DNA of 11,005 nucleotides from DATGKK01 sp035294725 (GCA_035294725.1 DATGKK010000069.1:1-11005), one strand, 5' to 3'. Counted from the first letter of the stretch, positions 1 to 6,981 are shown. Program-made: numbers and translations. The notes: generated from the sequence alone by a model not told the origin.

Positions 1-59
1 ACCCGGCTGAGCCCTCGCCCCCCGGTTGCCGTGTGGAGCGGCGTGCCGGCCGTGCCTCA

Positions 60-575
60 TCAGGCGGCAGTGTCGTGCGATCTCGGGCGCACGACGAGCA
101 CGGGGCAATGGGCGTGGTGGACGCAGGACTGGCCGACCGACCCGAGCGCGAGGCTCGAGAACCCTCCGAGCCCCCGGCTCCCGACCACGAGCAGCTCTGC
201 CCCCTTGCTCGCCTCGACGAGCATGCGGGCGGGTGCCCCCTCTCCGACGGTGTGACGGATCTCGAGAGCAGGGTGTGCGCTGCCCACCTCGGCTTCGAGC
301 GTCGCCACGAGCTCTTCGGCGGCCTCCTGCATGCTCTTCTCGAACAAGCCGAAGTCGAGGCCGTACACGCCGGCCGGATAGTTGATGTGCCAGGCATGCA
401 CGAGATGCAGCGTCCAGTGCCTCCAGGAGGCCACCTCGGCCGCCCAGGAGAGCGCCACGCGGGCTGCAGCCGATCCGTCGACACCGACGACGACCCGTCC
501 GGTCGTCGGTAGAGCGCTCTGGCTCGGAGCGTCGCCGTTGCCAGCGTGGTCAGGGAGTGGTTCTGGCGTTGACAT
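60..575 (-). CDS. Universal stress protein (UspA family)
   Basis: A single-domain universal stress protein of 171 aa, cytoplasmic, expected to bind ATP. The Usp fold begins near residue 27 (VVVGVDGS, first strand and nucleotide loop). Near the C-terminus is the ATP-binding signature G-2X-G-9X-G-S (GSRG, nine residues, GS), followed by CPVLVVRP, the usual last strand. The first ~25 residues are a Pro/Ser-rich leader of no clear function. I chose ATG at 575 because GGAGG lies 8 nt upstream (584-588). An in-frame GTG at 590 would add five residues and overlap that ribosome site, although it could serve as a leaderless start. The gene diverges from the propeller lipoprotein gene, and a DosR-like palindrome lies 50-63 nt upstream of the ATG. 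Many mycobacterial Usp genes belong to the DosR hypoxia regulon, so induction by low oxygen or redox stress is a reasonable inference. Family call firm; exact role unknown. Confidence 0.93.
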   Translation of the reverse strand: MSTPEPLPDHAGNGDAPSQSALPTTGRVVVGVDGSAAARVALSWAAEVASWRHWTLHLVHAWHINYPAGVYGLDFGLFEKSMQEAAEELVATLEAEVGSAHPALEIRHTVGEGAPARMLVEASKGAELLVVGSRGLGGFSSLALGSVGQSCVHHAHCPVLVVRPRSHDTAA

Positions 576-583
576 CTTGGACA

Positions 584-588
584 CCTCC
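584..588 (-). promoter_or_regulatory. Ribosome binding site that decides the Usp start
   Basis: GGAGG on the minus strand, 8 nt before ATG 575. It selects that ATG over the in-frame GTG at 590, which would lie upstream of the site. Confidence 0.7.
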
Positions 589-595
589 ACTCTCG

Positions 596-601
596 ATCAT
601 T
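596..601 (-). promoter_or_regulatory. Candidate -10 element of the Usp promoter
   Basis: AATGAT on the minus strand, a fair match to the actinobacterial -10 pattern (xAnnnT). It predicts transcription starting at about 589-590. The DosR-like palindrome would then be centred about 42 nt upstream of the start, the usual place for an activator that touches the -35 region. The resulting leader would begin at the ribosome site and be very short. Read by eye only. Confidence 0.3.
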
Positions 602-624
602 GGCTGGCGGTCCGGCTCTCACTA

Positions 625-638
625 GGGCCGAAGGTCCC
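625..638 (-). promoter_or_regulatory. DosR/DevR-like binding site upstream of the Usp gene
   Basis: On the minus strand this reads GGGACCTTCGGCCC, an imperfect 14-nt palindrome. The core of the published DosR consensus is GGGACTWWAGTCCC; this site keeps GGGAC and CCC at the right spacing, and its halves differ from each other by one base (GGGAC versus GGGCC when oriented alike). It overlaps a second inverted repeat at 633-646 (GGTCC, CCGA, GGACC). It lies between two divergent genes and could act on either, but the spacing suits the Usp gene. No DosR or DosS gene is in the window, so the regulator is inferred. Confidence 0.5.
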
Positions 639-690
639 CGAGGACCGTGGCGTGTGTCCGTTTCCTCCGGCCCGAGGGCGTTGGGTCGGG

Positions 691-696
691 CAAGAT
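691..696 (+). promoter_or_regulatory. Possible -10 element for a leaderless propeller-lipoprotein mRNA
   Basis: CAAGAT lies exactly 6 nt before the GTG at 703. GGAG at 697-700 is only 2 nt from that GTG, too close for a normal ribosome site, so a leaderless transcript is an alternative. Weak -10 match. Confidence 0.25.
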
Positions 697-702
697 GGAG
701 CG

Positions 703-2172
703 GTGACGAGACTCTCGACGCTGTCGAGGCTCTTGGCCGGCGTCGGCCTGGCGCTCGCCGTCGCGGCATGCCAGCCGACCTCCCCGGCAGCCTCCACCCG
801 CGGAGCCTCGCGCCCGGCCACCAGCCCGGGCACCGCTCCGCCCCACGCCGGCACTCCCGCCTCGACCAGCCTCGAGTCGACCGACTGGACGGCCTACCAC
901 CGCTACGCCACGGGATCAGGGGATGGACCGCGACGGCTCGACCTCTCCAATCTGAAGCGAGCCTGGACCTCTCCCAGGCTGGACGGCTCGCTCTACGGAG
1001 AGCCGCTCGTGTACGGGCGAGACGTCTACGTCGCCACCGAGAACGACACCGTCTACGCCCTCTCCGCCGCCCACGGAACCGTGGTGTGGCGCGTGCATCT
1101 CGGACGGCCGGTACCGTCGGGCGACCTTCCGTGCGGCAACATCGAGCCGACGGTCGGGATCACCGGGACGCCCGTCATCGACACCGCGCGCAACGAGCTG
1201 TTCGTCGTGGCCGACGAGTACTCCGTGTCCGCGCACGCGATCCACCACGAGCTGTACGGGCTCAGCACGGCGACCGGCGACGTGATGCTCCGACAGAACG
1301 CCGACCCTCCCGGCGTGGACCGCGCCGGCACGGCTGGTGCGCTCCTCCAGAGGGCGTCGCTCGCACTCGACGCCGGCAGCGTCATCATCGGCTACGGAGG
1401 GAACTACGGCGACTGCGGCCCGTACCACGGCTGGCTCGAGTCGGTACCCGTGACCGGCGGCACGGCACGCTTCTTCGGACCCGATCGGGGCCCGGGCGAG
1501 CGGGAGGGCGCAATCTGGATGGGTGGGGGCGCTCCGGTGATCCGCGACGGCGACATCTGGGTCGCCGTCGGGAACGGCTCGGTCACCTCAGCTTCCGGGC
1601 CCTACGACGACAGCGACTCCGTCCTCGAGCTCTCGTCGTCGCTTCGCCTCCTGCAGTTCTTCGCGCCGGCGCGCTGGTACGCCGACAACGCCGTCGACGC
1701 CGACCTCGGGTCGTCGGTGCCGGCCGTGCTCGGCGACGGCTTCGTCGTGCAGGCCGGGAAGTCACGGACCGCCTACCTGCTCGACGGGGCCCGGCTCGGC
1801 GGCATCGGCCATCCCCTCGACACGATTCCGGGCTTTTGCGGCAACGACGTCGACGGCGGCGTCGCGTTCAGCGGCACCACCGCCTACCTCCCCTGCGAGA
1901 GTGGCGTGGTTGCCGTGGCCGTGAACGCGACCAGGCACACGATCCGCCAGCTCTGGCGCACCTCCGCGGCCGGGGGGCCACCGGTGCTCGGCGGCGGCTA
2001 CCTGTGGACGATCGGTGCCGGCGCCCTGTACGCCCTCGACCCGGCGACCGGCCAGGTGCGCCAGCGCGAGGTGATCGGCGCCGCGGCGACCGACTTCCCG
2101 ACTCCCTCGATCGGGGACGGGCTCGTGCTGGCACCGTCGAGCGACGAGGTGCACGCCTTCACCGGCTCCTGA
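703..2172 (+). CDS. Secreted lipoprotein with PQQ-type beta-propeller
   Basis: A 489-aa exported lipoprotein. An N-terminal signal (TRLSTLSRLL, then a hydrophobic run) ends in the lipobox VAAC with Cys23 as lipidation site, followed by a Ser/Pro/Thr-rich linker to about residue 58. The rest is built of repeated blades of the PQQ/BamB type: VYGRDVYVATENDTVYAL (103-120), ELFVVADEY with GLSTATGDV (165-194), IWVAVGNG (285-292), AYLPCESGVVAVAV (394-407) and LWTIGAGALYALDPATGQV (434-452), giving about seven or eight blades. Four Cys besides Cys23 (144, 238, 379, 398) could form disulfides outside the cell. No quinoprotein dehydrogenase catalytic region is evident, so a binding or scaffold role is likelier than alcohol dehydrogenase activity. 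The GTG at 703 was chosen because it starts the signal peptide; the frame is open upstream to 382 but reads through the Usp gene and lacks a signal sequence. It converges with the transporter gene, 19 nt away. Ligand unknown. Confidence 0.85.
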   Translation: MTRLSTLSRLLAGVGLALAVAACQPTSPAASTRGASRPATSPGTAPPHAGTPASTSLESTDWTAYHRYATGSGDGPRRLDLSNLKRAWTSPRLDGSLYGEPLVYGRDVYVATENDTVYALSAAHGTVVWRVHLGRPVPSGDLPCGNIEPTVGITGTPVIDTARNELFVVADEYSVSAHAIHHELYGLSTATGDVMLRQNADPPGVDRAGTAGALLQRASLALDAGSVIIGYGGNYGDCGPYHGWLESVPVTGGTARFFGPDRGPGEREGAIWMGGGAPVIRDGDIWVAVGNGSVTSASGPYDDSDSVLELSSSLRLLQFFAPARWYADNAVDADLGSSVPAVLGDGFVVQAGKSRTAYLLDGARLGGIGHPLDTIPGFCGNDVDGGVAFSGTTAYLPCESGVVAVAVNATRHTIRQLWRTSAAGGPPVLGGGYLWTIGAGALYALDPATGQVRQREVIGAAATDFPTPSIGDGLVLAPSSDEVHAFTGS

Positions 2173-2191
2173 CGGGCGGGGCCAGCTCGGT

Positions 2192-3118
2192 CTATCCGCC
2201 GCTGCTGATCGTGGCAGGACCCGCCTCGCCGAGTGGCGTGGTGAGTTCGCCGTGCCGGCCGCTCCCCTCGAGGGCGGTTTCGACCCGAGGCTCCACGGGG
2301 GCGGGCGGTGGCCTCATGGCAAGGTAGGTGGCGCTCGCGATCGCGGCCAGGAAGGCGAGGACCCGCAGGTAGCCGATCGGCCCGTGCGGAAGGCGCTCTT
2401 TGAACACGACGATGCCGGCGGCGATCGGCAGGGCGTTGTTGAGCAGGGTGGAGACGCCGACGGTCCCGAGCGCTCCTCCTCGCTGGAACGACAACTGGAG
2501 CGCTGCGAAGCCGAGCACGTTGCCGACGATCAGCAGCGCGACGAACAACCACCCCTCTCTCAGCAGGGCCGCCTTCGTCGCCACGTCCCCGGCGGCGTAG
2601 CACACGCCCGCCACGGCGGCGAGGGCGCCGCCCCAGTTCGAGAGTCGGGCCGCTGCTCCGAAGACCACGGCGCCGAGGACGACGAGCACCCCGAGCGAGG
2701 CGAGCACCATGCGAGCCGAGTGCCCGTGCGAGTGGACGTGCGGCGCGAGGCCGACGGTGGCTCCGATGAGGACGAGGCCGAGCATGGACGCCCCGACGGC
2801 CACCCATTCGCCACGCCGCAGCTTGACCCCGCCGATCAGCTCGATGAGGAGCGCGAGCACTCCGATCCCGCCCGCCGCGACGCCCTGGACGAGCGAGAGC
2901 GGAGCGAGCGAGAGCGCCAGCAGGTAGACCCCCCAGCCGATCCATCCCGAGGCGTAGCCGAACAGCCACATGGGGCTCTTCACGAGCTGCAGCATGCTCG
3001 TGAACGGGTGCCGCATCGAGAGGCGCGCCGCTCCACTCGTCGCCGTGTGCTCGACGAACAGCCCGAGGTTGATGAGGACGGCCGAGGCGAGGGCGAGAGC
3101 GAGCCCGAGCCAGATCAT
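2192..3118 (-). CDS. DMT-superfamily membrane transporter (EamA/NIPA-like)
   Basis: A 308-aa integral membrane protein with about nine hydrophobic segments (roughly 2-22, 49-70, 72-95, 104-124, 136-156, 163-183, 189-208, 218-236, 247-266) and a hydrophilic C-terminal tail. The pattern LAPLSLVQGVAAGGIGVLAL (71-90) followed by LRRGEWVAVGASMLGLVLIG, and the second-half match STLLNNALPIAAGIVVFKERL (223-243), is typical of the drug/metabolite transporter superfamily: two related halves, each ending near a charged KxRRGEW or KERLP loop. A His-rich loop, HVHSHGHS (127-134), joins the halves. The ATG at 3118 overlaps the TGA of the upstream synthase gene as ATGA, so translation is probably coupled. 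Substrate cannot be read from sequence; linkage to a lipid aminoacyl synthase makes a lipid or amino-acid-related substrate worth considering. It ends 19 nt from the convergent lipoprotein gene. Confidence 0.87.
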   Translation of the reverse strand: MIWLGLALALASAVLINLGLFVEHTATSGAARLSMRHPFTSMLQLVKSPMWLFGYASGWIGWGVYLLALSLAPLSLVQGVAAGGIGVLALLIELIGGVKLRRGEWVAVGASMLGLVLIGATVGLAPHVHSHGHSARMVLASLGVLVVLGAVVFGAAARLSNWGGALAAVAGVCYAAGDVATKAALLREGWLFVALLIVGNVLGFAALQLSFQRGGALGTVGVSTLLNNALPIAAGIVVFKERLPHGPIGYLRVLAFLAAIASATYLAMRPPPAPVEPRVETALEGSGRHGELTTPLGEAGPATISSGG

Positions 3119-5442
3119 GTTCCCCCACCCGGCATCGGCGCTTCCGCCCTGAGCTCGGGCAGCGGCAGCGCCGGTGCCGTCGTGGTCGTGGCCACGCCGC
3201 CGTCGCCGTTCCCGGTCCAGCCTGCAGGGACACTCGGCTCTCCCCGGGTCGCCTGGGGGCGACCGCCGACCCCGCGATCGTGGCGCCGCCCGGTCTGGTT
3301 CCGGCCCCGCCCCCGCGCCGGCCAGCCGAGGACCCGGTCGGAGAAGGGCAGGTAGCCCTCGGCCGACATCGCCGCCAGCACGACACGGGGCACGTCGCCC
3401 CACCGTTCGACGATGAGGAACCGGCGAGCAAAGCTCGGGCAGAACTGGCGATTGAACAGCAGCAGGTTGTCGAGCTGGAGCGAGAGCGCCGCCTTCAGCC
3501 GCAGCAGCGCTCGCCGCTCCACCCGGCGGAGCGGAGAGAGCTCGGCGGAGGCCTCGAAGAGCTCGGCGAGGGGGGAGAAGTTGAGCGAGACCGTCCGGGT
3601 ACCGTGCGCGGCCGACCACTCGATCGCCCTCACGATGAGCCACGAGATGAAGCCGTTCGGGACCCCCGGCAAGCGGGGCATGGAGGAGAGGGAGAGCGTG
3701 GCGCTCGCCGGGCAGTGGGCAAGGTGGAGGTAGCCACGAAGGGCGCCGGTGCTGTCGCGGCCGAGCACGAACACGGCGTCGTCGCCGTCGAGGCGGAACA
3801 GGTCGTCGAGCTCCATCGCGAAGCCCTTCTTCCGACCTCCGTTGAGCCAGGCCCGCTCGAGGTCGACGATCTCGGCGCGCAGCTCGGGCCCGACCTCGCC
3901 GGCACGGACCACCTCCGCCTGGTAGCCGTTCCGCTCGACCCGGGTGACGGCCTGGCGGACCGCCTTCATCTTCTTGCCGGAGAGGGAGAAGCGGGCCACG
4001 TCGATGAGAGCCTCGTTCCCGTGGTAGAGGCTGAGGAAGCCGAGAGCATCGAACAGGGGAAGGTCCGGCTCGGGAACACCGAGCACGGCGACCGTCCAAC
4101 CGCGACGCCGGGCGTGCTCGGCGAAGGCCTGCATCGCCGCCTGCCTCAGGTGGTCCGGCCCGACGGGGGCGCCGCTCACGAGCGCCACGCCCCGCACCAC
4201 CCGGTACGCGATCACGACCGACTCCGTCGGAGTGGTCGCATCCGGCGGCGACCAGAAGAACAGCTGCTTGTCGAGGCGGAGCAGGAACGGGGCGAGCGAG
4301 TCCCGGCCTTCGCGGCGCACGAGCTCCGCAGCGAGCTCGTGGTCCGAATGGTCACGGTGCAGGTGCGGCCGCCACGGGGCGAGCCAGGGCACGGCAGCCC
4401 ACAGCACTCCGAGCACCAGGCAGGCGGCAACGGACCACGGGAACCAGCTCCCGAAGGCACCGGGGCTGTGGTCGTGCCGGTGGAGCGGTTGGGCGGCAAG
4501 GGCGCGCAGGGCCTCGGTCAGCTCCCTTGCGGGCGTGAGCGGGAGGTTGGAGGCGATGTCGCCGATGAGGGCGCCGAGCAGAGCGATCGAGAACGTGAGC
4601 GCCGCCACGACCAAAAGGCGGGCGGCGACGGTCGGGAGGCGGCCGGGTTCGCTCTTTCCGTCGTAGCTCGACCGGCGGGCGATCAGCACCGCAGCCACGA
4701 GCAGGGTCAAGGTGGCGTAGCCGTACTCGGAGCGGAACAGCACGAGGTGGGCGAGCGACGACACGCCGAGCAGGAAGACCGCCACCCGCCACGCGTTCCG
4801 GTTGCGGCGCGCAAGGCCCCGCGAGCTCACCACGAGGAGCAGCCCGACTGGCAGGTCGATCGCGCTCGAGAGCGGCAGGAGGACGCTCGGGGCGACGTCG
4901 GTGAGGTCGAAGGTCGAGAAGTTGGCGAACGAGGCGACGACGTCGAGCACCCCGCAGACGGCGACCGCCGTGGCGGCGAGCGTCGCGACGGCGCTGCCCG
5001 ATCGGTTGGGCCGGCCGAGCAGGGCGCCGCCGATCGCGATCATCGAGGCCCCGAGGTAGATGGGGGCAGAGGCGGCAGCCAGGTCGAGCGACTGGCTGAT
5101 GGAGATCTGCCGGACGACGTAGTACGACACCGCTTCGTGGAGGAAGAGGAAGAGCCCTGAGGTGATGCCGAGGACGAGGACGGCAGTGAGCCGGTCCGTC
5201 CGCCACGCCCTCGCCACGAGGCCGAGCACGGCCGAGGCGACGATGAACACGATGAGGAAGTCGAAGATCGAGACCGTGTCGTGGTGGGCGAGCTCGTCGA
5301 GCGGCAGGGCGGCGATCCGCGGCCCCGGCCACCGCTGGTCCTTGATCCGGATCCAGTAGAGCCAGCCGAGCGCCGCGCTCACGGTGACGATCGTGGCGAG
5401 CACGAGCCCCGCGATCCGCAGGACGGAGCGCACGATCGTCAC
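3115..5442 (-). CDS. MprF/LysX-type aminoacyl-phospholipid synthase (DUF2156 domain)
   Basis: A 775-aa membrane protein. Residues 1-356 hold some eight to ten hydrophobic segments; residues about 365-705 form the cytoplasmic catalytic domain of phosphatidylglycerol lysyltransferases (tandem GNAT folds, DUF2156). Visible landmarks are HELAAELVRREGRDSLAPF (368-386), the Lys-rich SLSGKKMKAVRQAV (486-499), AWLNGGRKKGFAMELDDLF (531-549) and SLNFSPLAELF (619-629). Such enzymes move an amino acid from aminoacyl-tRNA to phosphatidylglycerol or diacylglycerol, lowering surface negative charge and raising resistance to cationic peptides and acid. Which amino acid is used is not readable. Unlike mycobacterial LysX there is no fused lysyl-tRNA synthetase; the last ~70 residues are a Pro/Gly/Thr-rich tail. 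His clusters at 321-325 and 360-368 flank the last membrane segment. The GTG start overlaps the esterase stop as GTGA, and the stop overlaps the transporter start as ATGA. Confidence 0.9.
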   Translation of the reverse strand: MTIVRSVLRIAGLVLATIVTVSAALGWLYWIRIKDQRWPGPRIAALPLDELAHHDTVSIFDFLIVFIVASAVLGLVARAWRTDRLTAVLVLGITSGLFLFLHEAVSYYVVRQISISQSLDLAAASAPIYLGASMIAIGGALLGRPNRSGSAVATLAATAVAVCGVLDVVASFANFSTFDLTDVAPSVLLPLSSAIDLPVGLLLVVSSRGLARRNRNAWRVAVFLLGVSSLAHLVLFRSEYGYATLTLLVAAVLIARRSSYDGKSEPGRLPTVAARLLVVAALTFSIALLGALIGDIASNLPLTPARELTEALRALAAQPLHRHDHSPGAFGSWFPWSVAACLVLGVLWAAVPWLAPWRPHLHRDHSDHELAAELVRREGRDSLAPFLLRLDKQLFFWSPPDATTPTESVVIAYRVVRGVALVSGAPVGPDHLRQAAMQAFAEHARRRGWTVAVLGVPEPDLPLFDALGFLSLYHGNEALIDVARFSLSGKKMKAVRQAVTRVERNGYQAEVVRAGEVGPELRAEIVDLERAWLNGGRKKGFAMELDDLFRLDGDDAVFVLGRDSTGALRGYLHLAHCPASATLSLSSMPRLPGVPNGFISWLIVRAIEWSAAHGTRTVSLNFSPLAELFEASAELSPLRRVERRALLRLKAALSLQLDNLLLFNRQFCPSFARRFLIVERWGDVPRVVLAAMSAEGYLPFSDRVLGWPARGRGRNQTGRRHDRGVGGRPQATRGEPSVPAGWTGNGDGGVATTTTAPALPLPELRAEAPMPGGGT

Positions 5443-6527
5443 CTGGGCCGGCCCCCTCGGGCGGGGGCCGGCTCAGGGGTGACCGACTCCGGCTTGGCGG
5501 CTCCGTGCAGCTCAGGCGGCTCGTGGGCGAGCGGCGACCGCAGGGAGCGGTACTGGGTGAAGTACTGGCCGGCCGCAAGCAGCGACGCCCGGATCTCGCT
5601 CCGCCAGAGCCGCCAGTCGTGCACGCCCGGATGCACGAAGAACCAGTGTGGGAGCCCGAGCGAGCTCAGCTCGGCGTCGAACTCGACGTTCTGGCGGTTC
5701 TCGTAGTCGCGGCTGCCGACGTAGAACCAGAAGTAGACGTGGTCTGCCAGGAGCGCAGAGCGCTCCCTGCGCACTTCGACGGCAGGGCTGTTGGCGGCGT
5801 CGAGGGCCCGGTTCCGACCGAAGAACCCCGGTGCGGCGTCGGCCCAGACGTAGCCGGACCAGCTCTCCACCATCCCGAACTCCCGGGGGTGGTGGAGAGC
5901 GATGTTGAACGCCCCGTAGCCACCCTCCGAGAGGCCGGCGATCGCCCGCTCGGTGCCCCGGTCGATCGTGCGGTACCGGCGGTCGATCGCGCCCACGACG
6001 TCTCGTGCGACGTAGGTCATCCACTTCGCGTGCGGCTCCGGCAGGTTCGCCCACTCGGTGTCGAGGAGGAAGTCGGTGGCGCCCTGCGGGATGACGAGGA
6101 TGGTGGGCGGCATCAGGTGCTTTGCCACGAGCACGGCTTCGACCGTCTGGACGTCGCCGACGTCGACGAACTGGTCCTCGCTTCCCGGGACCCCGTGGAG
6201 GAAGTACATCGTCGGGTAGCGCCGGGTCGGATGCGAGTAGTACCCAGGGGGGAGGTAGACGATCGCGGGGAGCGTGAGGCCTACCGCCGGGCTCTTGATC
6301 TCGATGTTCTGGAGCGTGCCCGGGGCGACCGGGATCCGCCGGTGGCCCTCCACGACCGAGGTGGGCAGCTGCGGGGCGGGGAAGCCGCGGTAGAGCCAGA
6401 ACGTCCACACGTAGCGGTACGCGCCGACGAGACCGGCTGCCGCGAGCCCCATCACGAGGACCACGGTCACCCACCGGACGGCCAGCATCGACCGCGGGTG
6501 CCGTGCCGCGCCAGCCGCCGTCTCCAT
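5439..6527 (-). CDS. Membrane-anchored serine esterase (esterase D / antigen 85-like fold)
   Basis: A 362-aa alpha/beta-hydrolase of the putative esterase family (PF00756 type). An uncleaved signal anchor spans about residues 15-37, placing the catalytic part outside the membrane. Next come YLPPGYY (91-97), the oxyanion segment MYFLHGVPGSEDQF (107-120), the nucleophile elbow GLSEGGYGAF with Ser200, a likely acid Asp274 in YVGSRD and His303 in HPGVHDW, so the triad looks intact. The C-terminal ~35 residues are a Pro/Glu-rich tail. Family members hydrolyse or transfer acyl esters (antigen 85 is a mycolyltransferase). Being translationally coupled to an aminoacyl-lipid synthase suggests an ester of the envelope as substrate, perhaps the aminoacyl-lipid itself; in Pseudomonas a hydrolase encoded beside an alanyl-PG synthase has that role. 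AAGGAGG (6530-6536) is only 2 nt from the ATG at 6527, unusually close, but no better start exists. The frame stays open upstream through ridA and is not coding there. Confidence 0.9.
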   Translation of the reverse strand: METAAGAARHPRSMLAVRWVTVVLVMGLAAAGLVGAYRYVWTFWLYRGFPAPQLPTSVVEGHRRIPVAPGTLQNIEIKSPAVGLTLPAIVYLPPGYYSHPTRRYPTMYFLHGVPGSEDQFVDVGDVQTVEAVLVAKHLMPPTILVIPQGATDFLLDTEWANLPEPHAKWMTYVARDVVGAIDRRYRTIDRGTERAIAGLSEGGYGAFNIALHHPREFGMVESWSGYVWADAAPGFFGRNRALDAANSPAVEVRRERSALLADHVYFWFYVGSRDYENRQNVEFDAELSSLGLPHWFFVHPGVHDWRLWRSEIRASLLAAGQYFTQYRSLRSPLAHEPPELHGAAKPESVTPEPAPARGGRPR

Positions 6528-6529
6528 TG

Positions 6530-6536
6530 CCTCCTT
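6530..6536 (-). promoter_or_regulatory. Strong but closely spaced ribosome binding site for the esterase
   Basis: AAGGAGG on the minus strand, a full match to the 16S anti-Shine-Dalgarno, but only 2 nt from ATG 6527. It supports this start over the downstream ATG at 6488, which has no such site. The 55-nt gap after ridA shows no convincing promoter. Confidence 0.55.
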
Positions 6537-6582
6537 GTACCACGCAAGGGTGGGTCCCAGGCATCGCCCAGGAAGCCCGGAG

Positions 6583-6969
6583 TCAGTCCCCGAGGAGCGC
6601 CTCTGCCTCGATCTCGACCCGCCATCTCGCGTCAAGCAATCGAGCGACGACGACCATGGTGGCGGCGGGGCGAACTGCTTCGAAGCGCTCGGCGTGCACG
6701 GCTCCGACCACCTCGGCGTCGGCGGCATCCACGAGGTAGATCCGGGTCCGGATGACGTCCTGCCACGACGCGCCGAGGCTCGCCAGGGCCTCCCCGATGA
6801 TCTCGAAGCAGCGCCGTGCCTGGGCGGCGGGGTCGGGGTCGACATGGCCGTCCGGCCAGACCGGCGCCGTTCCCGAGACGACGACGCGGTCCCCAACGCG
6901 AAGCGCTCTCGAGAAGCCCACGCTCGTCTCGTAGACCGAGCCGCTCCTCACCTGCTGTCGGCGGGGCAT
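6583..6969 (-). CDS. RidA/YjgF-family protein without the deaminase arginine
   Basis: A 128-aa protein of the Rid superfamily, near-standard length; these are small cytoplasmic trimers. Landmarks: VGFSRALRVGDRVVVSGTAP (17-36), DPAAQARRCFEIIGEAL (46-62), LGASWQDVIRTRIYLVD (65-81) and RPAATMVVVARLL (100-112), VEIEAEAL (118-125). In classical RidA the last block reads PARxxVEVARL, whose Arg contacts the carboxylate of the 2-aminoacrylate-derived imine; here that position is Ala103. The protein therefore probably belongs to a Rid subgroup lacking imine deaminase activity. There is no Shine-Dalgarno, but TACTGT ends 7 nt before the ATG, pointing to a leaderless mRNA. The gene is 55 nt upstream of the esterase on the same strand and could head that operon, and it diverges from the glycosyltransferase gene. 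Family call firm; function unknown. Confidence 0.92.
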   Translation of the reverse strand: MPRRQQVRSGSVYETSVGFSRALRVGDRVVVSGTAPVWPDGHVDPDPAAQARRCFEIIGEALASLGASWQDVIRTRIYLVDAADAEVVGAVHAERFEAVRPAATMVVVARLLDARWRVEIEAEALLGD

Positions 6970-6975
6970 CGGGCG

Positions 6976-6981
6976 ACAGTA
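6976..6981 (-). promoter_or_regulatory. -10 element for a leaderless ridA transcript
   Basis: TACTGT on the minus strand fits TAnnnT and ends 6 nt before the A of ATG 6969, so transcription should begin at or within a base of the start codon. The absence of any Shine-Dalgarno in front of this ATG fits. No TTGACA-like -35 is seen, which is common in actinobacteria. Confidence 0.5.

Noticed and set aside
1..60. A further minus-strand gene starting with the ATG at 60-58, which shares a base with the Usp stop (TGATG)
   Set aside because: Only 20 Arg/His/Gly-rich codons are visible before the edge, with no ribosome site or motif. I see nothing else assignable in 1-59.
382..702. Open frame extending the propeller lipoprotein upstream
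   Set aside because: It runs antisense through the Usp gene and would bury the signal peptide and lipobox about 107 residues inside the protein.
2173..2191. Terminator between the lipoprotein and transporter genes
   Set aside because: Only a 5-bp GGCGG/CCGCC pairing reaching into the transporter coding end, too weak to call.
600..2327. 575-codon open frame on the plus strand
   Set aside because: A frame-shifted shadow of the propeller gene: Arg-rich, no domain, typical of high-GC DNA lacking stops.
1998..3431. 477-codon open frame on the minus strand
   Set aside because: Crosses three real genes in another frame and is Arg/Ala-rich; no motif.
3280..5160. 626-codon open frame on the plus strand
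   Set aside because: Antisense to the aminoacyl-lipid synthase; charged Glu/Arg/Gly-rich sequence with no recognisable fold, while the minus strand has clear motifs.
5505..6755. 416-codon open frame on the plus strand
   Set aside because: Antisense shadow of the esterase, whose catalytic triad is intact on the other strand.
6528..6896. N-terminal extension of the esterase frame
   Set aside because: Overlaps the RidA gene in another frame and lies before a strong ribosome site and signal anchor.
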